This document shows, one piece after another, positions 9,041-15,540 of a DNA stretch of 15,540 nucleotides. The notes beneath the pieces were generated by a model. That model saw nothing but the letters and a program-made list of their open reading frames with translations, was not told the origin of the DNA and made no database searches. Within the stretch, counting starts at the first letter, position 1. Every line of letters begins with the position of its first letter. A program made the position numbers and the translations under genes. Origin of the DNA: Paracoccaceae bacterium (GTDB lineage: Bacteria > Pseudomonadota > Alphaproteobacteria > Rhodobacterales > Rhodobacteraceae); contig SKWP01000186.1 in the NCBI GenBank assembly GCA_007128865.1, forward strand, positions 1 through 15,540, in the 5' to 3' direction.

Positions 9041-10779
9041 TCAGGCTGGCGACGCTTGTTGCCGGCATTGCCGCCATGGCCGGGGACGCACTGGCCGGCT
9101 GCAATGATCCCGGCGCCCGCTTCGGCCCCTTTTACCACGAGGATGTGCTGTTTGCCCGCGCGCTGGCGCAAACCGCCGATGTCGCCCCATGGCCGGCGCC
9201 GGCCAGCGGCACCATCCTGCCGCACCACCTGGAGGCCGCGCATCTGATCGCCGGCGGGCTGCGGCAGGCAGCGGGCCAGGGCCACAGCCGCGTCCTGCTG
9301 ATGTTTCCCGATCACTTCTTCCGGCTGGAACGCCCCTTTGCCACCTCGCCGCAGGGGTTCGAGACGGTGCTCGGCCCGGTGCCGGGCGATCCGGAATTTG
9401 CCGCGGCTCTGGCCGCAGCCGGCGATGCGCTGATCGAGCCATCCTGCCTGTTCGATCATGACCACGGCATCCGCGCGCTGCTGCCGTTCATCGCCGCGCT
9501 GATGCCCGATATCCCCGTCGTTCCGCTGGCGGTTGCCGTGCGGTCCCACCCCGGCGAATGGGAGGCGATGGCGCGCCATCTCGCGCCGCTTCTGGGGCCC
9601 GAAACGCTGATCGTGCAGTCCACCGATTTTTCGCACTACCTGCCCCACCACGAGGCCCGCCTGCGCGACCAGCAGGTTCTGAACCTGATGGCCGCCGGCG
9701 ATCACCTGGGCATGACCCGGCTGATCCAACCCGACCATGTCGATTCGCTCGGCTCGCTGTGGCTGCATTCGGTGCTTCAGCAGCGGGTCCATGGCGCCGC
9801 GCCGGTGGTGGTGGCCAGCGAAAACATGCAGGAATACCATCCGGAAACCGAGATCGCCGAAACCACAAGCTATGTGGTCGCCCATTTCACCGACCCCGAG
9901 ACACCGTCCGGCCCGCCGCTTGACCCGCAGGCCCGGGTCCATGTGTTCGGCGGGGATTTCTTTGTCGGGCGCGGATTCACGCGGCTGCTGGTCGATGACC
10001 TTGCCGCCGATGCGGTCGCCCGGGCGGCGCTGTCGGTGACACAGGGGCGGCCGCTGATCCTGAACCTCGAAGGCGTGCTTTTGCCCGAAACACCGCGCGA
10101 CCCCGGCGAACTGGTTCTGGCGATGCCCGCCGGGCTGGCGCTGGACTGGTTCGAGCGGCTCAATGTCGCCGGTGTCAGCCTTGCCAACAATCATGCCATG
10201 GATGTGGGGCCGACAGGCTATGCTGAAACCGTCGCGGCGCTCGATGCGGCCGGCATACCCCACGCGGGTCAGGGCGACCGGCTGGAACTGGACGGGCTCA
10301 CGGTGGTGGCAATGACCGACATCAGCGCAACCGAACAGCCGGGTTCGGCGCTGATCGGGCCGGCGCTGCTGGACCGGACAGTTGTGGACGATGCATCGCG
10401 GCCGGTTCTGGCCTTTCCCCACTGGGGCCGTGAATACGACCCCAACCCCGGCCCGCGCGAAAAGGCGCTGGCCGAGGCAATGCGCGCCCGCGGCGTTGCC
10501 GCGATCGTCGGGGCGCACCCCCATGTCGCCAGCCCGCAGCCGGTATCGCTGGGCGGTGGCGACACGATCCTGCTGCATTCGCTGGGCAATTTCATGTTCG
10601 ATCAGTCGTCGGCCATGGCCCCGACGGCGGCGGTGGCCGAAATCTGGGTGTTCGGGCAGGGCACGCTGTTTGTGCGCCGCCGCAGCCTGCCGAACCTGTT
10701 CGATATCGCCCGCGAAGCCCTTGGCCGCGAAAACCGCCTGCAACGCAGCGATGGCGCCGCTGCCCGGTCGCAGCGTTGA
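9037..10779 (+). CDS. MEMO-like domain fused to CapA-type metallophosphoesterase-like domain, probable lipoprotein
   Basis: 580 residues, start overlapping the previous stop (ATGA) with no clear own ribosome site, consistent with translational coupling. The N-terminus is a short signal with a lipobox-like LAGC (Leu19-Cys22); cleavage after ALA20 by signal peptidase I is the alternative. Residues about 30-285 resemble the MEMO/AmmeMemoRadiSam protein B family: PHH at 62-64, PDHF at 91-94, DHDHGI at 140-145 and STDFSHY at 195-201. Residues about 300-560 resemble CapA/PgsA-type proteins: GDFFVGRG, NLEG (343-346), SLANNHAMDVG (381-391), PHWGREY (461-467), VGAHPHV (491-497) and SLGNFMFDQ (515-523), which supply the usual metal-binding Asp/Asn/His set. 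CapA proteins are linked to polyglutamate capsule anchoring, but no CapB/CapC ligase is present here, nor are AMMECR1 or radical-SAM partners. The actual substrate is unknown. It is the last gene of the operon. Confidence 0.9.
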   Translation: MIRLATLVAGIAAMAGDALAGCNDPGARFGPFYHEDVLFARALAQTADVAPWPAPASGTILPHHLEAAHLIAGGLRQAAGQGHSRVLLMFPDHFFRLERPFATSPQGFETVLGPVPGDPEFAAALAAAGDALIEPSCLFDHDHGIRALLPFIAALMPDIPVVPLAVAVRSHPGEWEAMARHLAPLLGPETLIVQSTDFSHYLPHHEARLRDQQVLNLMAAGDHLGMTRLIQPDHVDSLGSLWLHSVLQQRVHGAAPVVVASENMQEYHPETEIAETTSYVVAHFTDPETPSGPPLDPQARVHVFGGDFFVGRGFTRLLVDDLAADAVARAALSVTQGRPLILNLEGVLLPETPRDPGELVLAMPAGLALDWFERLNVAGVSLANNHAMDVGPTGYAETVAALDAAGIPHAGQGDRLELDGLTVVAMTDISATEQPGSALIGPALLDRTVVDDASRPVLAFPHWGREYDPNPGPREKALAEAMRARGVAAIVGAHPHVASPQPVSLGGGDTILLHSLGNFMFDQSSAMAPTAAVAEIWVFGQGTLFVRRRSLPNLFDIAREALGRENRLQRSDGAAARSQR

Positions 10780-10872
10780 GCCTGCGCCGCGGGGGACGTC
10801 TGAAATCACGCGAAACCGGGTGCCGCATGCGGATTCGGCCTCACCGTCTGTGCGGCGCGTTCATGCCGGCCA

Positions 10873-12090
10873 TCATCCGCGCGGGCGGCGGCGGCCGGGG
10901 CGCACCGGCAGCGCCGAAAGACCGTGAAAATGATAGAGATCGGCATACCGTGGCCGGCCATGCAGTTGCATTTCGGGCCAGCGCGAAAACAGCACCCGAA
11001 GGGCGATGCGCAGTTCCAGCCGCGCCAGCGGAGCACCCAGGCAGAAATGCGCCCCCGCACCAAAGGCATGATGGGTGCGCGGCAGACGCGACGGATCGAA
11101 AACACCGGGATCGTCCCAGGCGGCAGGATCGCGGTTGGCAGCGGCCAGCAGGCAGGCCACCCGCGCGCCCGGCTGAAAGCGGAAGCCCATGACCTCGGCT
11201 TCCTCATAGACATGGCGGGCGAACAGATGCATTGGCGGGTCGAAGCGCAGAATCTCCTCAACCGTCGCCTCGATCCGATCCGGGGCAAGGAATTCGGGCG
11301 GCGTCGCATGCCGCAGCAGCAGGTGAACCCCGTTGCCGAGCGTGTGAACCGTTGCCTCGTGTGCGGCGTTGAGCAGCAGGATGCAGGTTGCGACCAGCTC
11401 CTCGGGCGAAAGGCGGCCGCCTTCGGATTCTGCCGCGACAAGCGCCGAGATCAGGTCATCGAGCGGACGACGGCGGCGTTCTTCGGCAAGATCGCGCAGG
11501 AGGCCCGAAAACTCGGCGGCCGCACGGGCGGCAGCCTGTTCCAGAGGGCGGTCGCGCCGCGCCTGATACATGGCCACCATCGCCGACGACCAGACCAGAA
11601 GCCGGGGCGCCATGGCCTCGGGCACGCCCAGCAGCCGGGAGACGACGATCATCGGCAACGGCCGGGCGTAATGCTCCAGCAGGTCGATGACGTCACCTTC
11701 GGGAACGGCATCGAGAAGATCGTGGCAGAGCGTCTCGATCTCCCCGGCCATTGCCGCGATCCGCGCCGAGGTAAAGGCCCGCAGCACCAGCCCCCGCAAC
11801 CGGCCGTGGCGCGGGCCTTCCAGTTCCAGCATCGAATGATCTTCCACCGCAAAAAAGGGCTTGAGGTGGTCGGGCGGTTCGGGTCGCGCACCGGCGGGCG
11901 GCTCGCGACCAAAGCGGCGGTCGCGCAGGATCTGGCTGACGGCCGCGTGCGACAGCGCGCAGGGCATGCCGTATTCCTGCCACCAGAACAGCCGGCCGCG
12001 GGTGCGGGCGCGTTCGTAGAACCCGTAAGGATCCTGAACAAAGCCCGGTTCGGTGGGCGACTGCTGAAGAACGGGCAAGGGGCGCGGCAT
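10873..12090 (-). CDS. Cytochrome P450
   Basis: 405 residues from the ATG at 12088-12090, chosen because AGGAG lies 6 nt upstream; an in-frame ATG at 12109-12111 would add seven residues but has no good ribosome site. It is a soluble bacterial-type P450 of normal length with no signal or membrane anchor. The heme-binding segment FGAGAHFCLGAPLARLE contains the thiolate ligand Cys350; the K-helix ExxR is Glu279-x-x-Arg282 (EILR). The I-helix reads NAAHEATVHT: Glu245 is kept, but the position that is normally the conserved Thr is Ala246, with Thr247 next. The protein should be a heme monooxygenase taking electrons from a ferredoxin/reductase pair, but no redox partner gene is visible. It is transcribed toward the left-hand operon (93-bp convergent gap) and lies downstream of the RND permease on the same strand. 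The substrate cannot be predicted. Confidence 0.96.
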   Translation of the reverse strand: MPRPLPVLQQSPTEPGFVQDPYGFYERARTRGRLFWWQEYGMPCALSHAAVSQILRDRRFGREPPAGARPEPPDHLKPFFAVEDHSMLELEGPRHGRLRGLVLRAFTSARIAAMAGEIETLCHDLLDAVPEGDVIDLLEHYARPLPMIVVSRLLGVPEAMAPRLLVWSSAMVAMYQARRDRPLEQAAARAAAEFSGLLRDLAEERRRRPLDDLISALVAAESEGGRLSPEELVATCILLLNAAHEATVHTLGNGVHLLLRHATPPEFLAPDRIEATVEEILRFDPPMHLFARHVYEEAEVMGFRFQPGARVACLLAAANRDPAAWDDPGVFDPSRLPRTHHAFGAGAHFCLGAPLARLELRIALRVLFSRWPEMQLHGRPRYADLYHFHGLSALPVRPGRRRPRG

Positions 12091-12096
12091 TGTCGT

Positions 12097-12101
12097 CTCC
12101 T
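12097..12101 (-). promoter_or_regulatory. Ribosome binding site of the P450 gene
   Basis: AGGAG on the minus strand, 6 nt before the ATG at 12088-12090. It decides the start over the upstream in-frame ATG at 12109-12111, which lacks a comparable site. Confidence 0.75.
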
Positions 12102-12191
12102 GGCCGGGCATCGGCTTGTCCGGCGCGGCCCGACGACAGGGCGGTCACGCCATCCTCATCCAGACCCGCAGGACGGGCCGCTTTCGACCCC

Positions 12192-12219
12192 CATCTAAGC
12201 AGATTTGCCCGACGGTCGA
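12192..12219 (-). promoter_or_regulatory. Weak candidate promoter for the P450 gene
   Basis: In the 182-bp gap upstream of the P450, the most AT-rich patch holds TCGACC (4/6 match to TTGACA, 12214-12219) and TAGATG (12192-12197) with a 16-nt spacer, read on the minus strand. The -10 match is poor, so this is only a candidate. The rest of the gap (12091-12272) contains a short GC hairpin around 12163-12179 without a T-run and no other structure I can support. Confidence 0.2.
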
Positions 12220-12272
12220 GGGGCGCATGCATCAGACCCGGTGCGTCGAAACGAAGCCCGCGAACAGCTGCC

Positions 12273-15200
12273 TCATTCCGCAGCCCGCAGCGGTACGAGC
12301 GTGCCATCCGGCATGATTCCGGGCTCGGCGGCGACCGGGGCCGGTTCGGGCATATCGGGCAGCGGGTCGTGTGGCGGTTCTTCCCAGATGATTTCGGTCA
12401 GCCGATGCCGGCTGGCGGCCTTTTCAAGCATCCTGTCGCGCGCTGCGGCGCTGTTGCGGCCCATTGCCACCGCGGCCAGTACCCGCACCGAACGGTATGC
12501 ACCAACCGAAATCCACACCCGCAGCGCCAGAAGCGCCGGGGTAAACAGCAGCGTCAACAGCGTTGCGATACCCAGTCCGAAGACAACCGCCGTGGCCAGC
12601 TGCTTCCACCACATGGCGGTGGGGTTGTCGATGCTGTAGCCGCCGCCGAAGAAGTCGAGACTGATGCCCAGCATCATCGGCGTCAGCCCGGCCATGGTTG
12701 TGATCGTGGTCAGCAGCACCGGGCGGATGCGCGATTCGGCGGTACGGATGATGGCCTCGATCGCCGGGACCGTTCTTGAATACTGCTGATAGGTATCGAT
12801 CAGAACGATGTTGTTGTTCACAACGATCCCGGCCAGCGCCATGATCCCGGTCCCGGTCATGATGACCGAAAAGGTCTGGTCCATCACCAGCATGCCGATC
12901 AGCACCCCGGCGGTCGAAAACACCACCGCCACCAGAACCAGCGCGGCGTTGTAGAAGCTGTTGAACTGGGCCAGCAGAATGATGAACATCAACGCCAGCG
13001 CCCCCGAAAACGCCACGGTCAGGAACTGGGTGCTTTCGGCCTGTTCCTGCTGGTCGCCCGTCCATTCCCAGGTGACGCCCGCCGGCAGCGGCATCTCGCT
13101 GCGCAGCCAGTCCGACAGCATGTCGATGCGTTCATTGGCATTGATCGGGCGCCCGGCCTCGTTGACAAGGCCCGGCCGTATGTCGGCACGCACGTCGAAA
13201 TAGCGCGTCTGGTCAACCCGGTCGATCTGCGCAAGGCTCGGCACCGGTTCGCGGGTGACGAAATTGGACAGCGGCACAAGGCCCTGCCGGGTCTGCACAC
13301 GCAGGGAATCGAGTGTCGAAAGCACCCTGTCCGAAGCCGGCAGGCGCACCCGGATTTCCAGCTCCTCATCCGAGCCTTCCACCCGCATCGTGTCCAGCAG
13401 GATGCCGCGGGTGACCAGCTGGACCATGCCGCCGACGGTGGCGACATCGGCCCCGAAACGCCCCGCGCGTTCCACATCGACGTTGATCTGCCAGTCGATC
13501 CCCGGCAGCGGGCGCGTATCCTCGATATCGGTGATGGCCTCGGAGGCTTCCATCCTGGCGCGCACCACCTCGACCGCGGTGTGCAGGGCGGCAAAATCAT
13601 CGCCCTTCAGCCGCAGATGCAGCGGCTTGGCATCGGCCGGGCCGCCGGTCTGCACCAGAATGTCGTTGCGGATACCCGGAATGTCGTCAAGCGCTGCCTG
13701 CATCCGCTCCAGCACGGCGCTGCCGCGCAGGTCGGGCCGGCCGGCGCGATCTTCCCATGGCAGAAGCTCGAACTGGACCCTGCCGATGGTATCGCGCGGC
13801 GACCGTGCCCCGGCCGTGTTCTGGTTCAGCCCGCCCGCGCCGGCAAAGGAAAACACCGCATCCACACCTTCGGTTCCCAACACCGCCAGTTCGGCCTGGC
13901 GCACCAGAACATCCTTTTCGGCAAGCGAAAGATTGCCGCGTGCAAGAACGAAAACGATGCCACGTTCGGGTTCGGTTTCGACAAAGAACTCGACGCCGCG
14001 GTTGTTCTGCCCGTAAAAGGCGAATATCGCGACCACAAGCCCGACAACCCCGACAATCGTGACCACGGGCATGACCGGGTTGCCCACGATCAGCCGGATG
14101 ACCTGGCCGAAGGCGGTTCGCCGCCGCCCCGGCCGCACCCGGCGCGCCCGCCATTCAGGCCGCGCAGCGCCCATGACGACCGATGCGCCAAGCGCAGCCA
14201 GCATGAACAGCACCACCCCCGGCAGGACCGCAAGCGGCCCGCCCGGCGCCGTATCGCCCGGCAGCAGATAGCCGGGGTTCACCATCTGCATCCCGCCAAG
14301 GAACATGCCGTACAGCGCCAGCGGCACCAGCGCGGCGCGCAGCACCCACGGCAGGCCCGCGCGCAGCGCATCCGAAGCCCGGTCGACCTGGCGCGATACC
14401 CGGCCCGAGACGCCACCGATGATCGGCAGGTAGATCAGCGCCACCACCAGCGAGGCGCAGAGCACGAAGATCAGGGTCAGGGGCAGCATCTTCATGAACT
14501 CGCCCGCCACCCCCGGCCACAGCAGCAGCGGCAGGAAGGCGCAAAGCGTGGTCGCCGTTGACGCGATGATCGGCCAGAACATCCGCTTGGCCGCCATCAC
14601 ATAGGCCTGCATGGGGCCGACGCCTTCGGAAATCCGCTTGTCGCCGTATTCGGTGACCACGACGGCACTGTCCACAAGGATGCCCACGGCAAGGATAAGG
14701 CCGAACATGACGATATTGCTCACCGCAACGTCCAGCAGCCCGAACAGCAGGAAGCACAGGAAGAAGGACGTGGGAATCGCAAAGCCAACCATGAGCGCCG
14801 ATCGCGTGCCCAGCGCCGCAAGCACCACAATCATCACCAGCGATATCGCCGTCAACACCGATCCTTCGAGCTGGCGCACCATGCCTTCGACCTGCACCGA
14901 CTGATCGAGCGAGGTTGCCACCCGCACCGTGTCGCGCAGCTCCTGCGGCCAGCCGGCCTGAACCTCTGCCGCGGCGGCCCGGACCATTGCGGCGGTGTCG
15001 ATCTGGTTGAAGCCCTTGCGCATGACCACCTGCAACGCCACCGTGCGTTCGCCCATGAAGCGCGCGGTTCCGCGGCGGTCCTCGAAGGTCAGCCTGATTT
15101 CGGCCAGATCGCCCAGCGTCACGACGCTGTCGCCGTTCACCTTGACCGGCAGGCCATAGATGTCGCGGGTGGATGAGAAGGATGATGGCACCTTGACCGA

Positions 15201-15540
15201 AAAGGCGCTGGTCTCGGTCTCGATCTCTCCGGCGGCGACAAGCTGGTTGTTCTGCGTGACCACCGCAATCAGTTCGCCTGCGGTGACGTTGTAGGCTTCC
15301 AGTCGCAGCGGATCGATGACCACCTCGACCATTTCATCCCGGTCGCCGGCCATGGTTGCTTCGAGCACCGGCTCCAGCGCCTCGATGCGATCCTTCATCT
15401 CGCGCGCCACCCGCAGCAACGCACGTTCCGGCACATCGCCTGAAAGCGAGACGATGATGATCGGAAACTGCGAGAAGTTGATCTCGTTGATGCTGTACCG
15501 GTCAAAGCCGGCCGGAAACCGGGCCTCGACGCGGCTCATC
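12273..15540 (-). CDS. RND-family efflux permease (N-terminus outside window)
   Basis: About 1,088 residues are visible. The Met at 15537-15539 is probably internal, because the first transmembrane helix and the start of the porter domain are missing, so the true start is right of the window. Visible order: rest of the first porter domain (TMAGDRDEMVEVVIDP, about 63-78); TM2-TM6 (about 228-378) with the RND signature GILVDSAVVVTEY, where Asp290 matches the first proton-relay Asp of AcrB and the second is Ser; an insert with two extra hydrophobic segments (about 398-417 and 437-456); TM7 (488-509); second porter domain (about 515-835); TM8-TM12 (836-1010) with GIVVNNNIVLIDTY, where the AcrB Lys940 position is Asn, as in many other RND proteins; and a 78-residue proline/acid-rich cytoplasmic tail. 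RND pumps export drugs, lipids or metals using the proton gradient with a periplasmic adaptor and an outer-membrane channel. Neither partner is visible. Substrate unknown. Confidence 0.95.
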   Translation of the reverse strand, partial: MSRVEARFPAGFDRYSINEINFSQFPIIIVSLSGDVPERALLRVAREMKDRIEALEPVLEATMAGDRDEMVEVVIDPLRLEAYNVTAGELIAVVTQNNQLVAAGEIETETSAFSVKVPSSFSSTRDIYGLPVKVNGDSVVTLGDLAEIRLTFEDRRGTARFMGERTVALQVVMRKGFNQIDTAAMVRAAAAEVQAGWPQELRDTVRVATSLDQSVQVEGMVRQLEGSVLTAISLVMIVVLAALGTRSALMVGFAIPTSFFLCFLLFGLLDVAVSNIVMFGLILAVGILVDSAVVVTEYGDKRISEGVGPMQAYVMAAKRMFWPIIASTATTLCAFLPLLLWPGVAGEFMKMLPLTLIFVLCASLVVALIYLPIIGGVSGRVSRQVDRASDALRAGLPWVLRAALVPLALYGMFLGGMQMVNPGYLLPGDTAPGGPLAVLPGVVLFMLAALGASVVMGAARPEWRARRVRPGRRRTAFGQVIRLIVGNPVMPVVTIVGVVGLVVAIFAFYGQNNRGVEFFVETEPERGIVFVLARGNLSLAEKDVLVRQAELAVLGTEGVDAVFSFAGAGGLNQNTAGARSPRDTIGRVQFELLPWEDRAGRPDLRGSAVLERMQAALDDIPGIRNDILVQTGGPADAKPLHLRLKGDDFAALHTAVEVVRARMEASEAITDIEDTRPLPGIDWQINVDVERAGRFGADVATVGGMVQLVTRGILLDTMRVEGSDEELEIRVRLPASDRVLSTLDSLRVQTRQGLVPLSNFVTREPVPSLAQIDRVDQTRYFDVRADIRPGLVNEAGRPINANERIDMLSDWLRSEMPLPAGVTWEWTGDQQEQAESTQFLTVAFSGALALMFIILLAQFNSFYNAALVLVAVVFSTAGVLIGMLVMDQTFSVIMTGTGIMALAGIVVNNNIVLIDTYQQYSRTVPAIEAIIRTAESRIRPVLLTTITTMAGLTPMMLGISLDFFGGGYSIDNPTAMWWKQLATAVVFGLGIATLLTLLFTPALLALRVWISVGAYRSVRVLAAVAMGRNSAAARDRMLEKAASRHRLTEIIWEEPPHDPLPDMPEPAPVAAEPGIMPDGTLVPLRAAE

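Noticed and set aside
9037..10779. Assignment as a polyglutamate capsule operon or an AmmeMemoRadiSam system
   Set aside because: No CapB/CapC-type ligase, AMMECR1 or radical-SAM gene is present in the window; only domain resemblance supports these names.
4749..10809. Very long minus-strand open frames opposite the operon (4749-6104, 6005-7912, 8983-10809)
   Set aside because: Common in high-GC DNA with strong third-position bias. The translations show no motifs, and the opposite strand has clear domain proteins throughout.
10780..10872. Possible bidirectional terminator in the convergent gap (CCGCATGCGG palindrome at 10823-10832; GCCGCA/TGCGGC at 10822-10827 and 10851-10856)
   Set aside because: The palindrome has no loop, the longer pair has a 23-nt loop, and there is no T-run on either strand, so a terminator cannot be supported.
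12163..12179. Short GC hairpin (GGCCCG/CGGGTC, 5-nt loop, minus strand) as terminator of the RND gene or leader element of the P450 gene
   Set aside because: Only six pairs including one G-U, no T-run, and such stems are frequent by chance at this base composition.
10924..12198. Plus-strand open frame of 424 codons opposite the P450
   Set aside because: It is antisense to a P450 with intact heme, ExxR and I-helix motifs; its own translation has no recognisable features.

Overview
The window is 15.5 kb of very GC-rich, densely packed bacterial DNA. Codon third positions are almost always G or C, and the intergenic gaps are short (93 and 182 bp). Protein style (RND permease, bacterial class I-like P450, large DUF11/beta-barrel surface protein, WD40-caspase fusion) suggests an alphaproteobacterium, probably Rhodobacterales/Paracoccaceae. 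That placement is an inference from style, not from a marker gene. No rRNA, tRNA, CRISPR array, transposase, integrase or phage gene was seen.

Left half (1-10779, plus strand): four genes lie head to tail and every junction is a 4-base ATGA start/stop overlap (4482-4485, 5999-6002, 9037-9040), so this is one tightly coupled operon whose beginning lies left of the window. In order they encode: (1) the C-terminal ~1,490 residues of a giant surface protein with beta-sandwich modules and a predicted outer-membrane beta-barrel; (2) a secreted or anchored protein with two copies of an unassigned beta-rich domain, a (Asp-Pro)7 linker and a DUF11-like C-terminal domain; (3) a WD40 propeller fused to a caspase-like (peptidase C14) domain with an intact His/Cys dyad, apparently exported; (4) a MEMO-like domain fused to a CapA-type metallophosphoesterase-like domain, with a lipoprotein-type signal. 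All four seem to work outside the cytoplasm. This is the most interesting part of the window: it looks like an uncharacterised envelope system joining a surface scaffold, a caspase-like protease and a two-domain metalloenzyme. The function is unknown.

Right half (10873-15540, minus strand): a cytochrome P450 gene converges on the operon, and upstream of it on the same strand is the C-terminal ~1,090 residues of an RND-family permease whose start lies beyond the right edge. The P450 has normal heme-thiolate and ExxR motifs but an unusual HEAT-type I-helix motif. The permease carries two extra hydrophobic segments between TM6 and TM7 and a long proline/acid-rich tail. The 182-bp gap between them and a separate ribosome binding site suggest the P450 need not depend on translation of the permease. 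Nothing visible ties these two genes to the left-hand operon.
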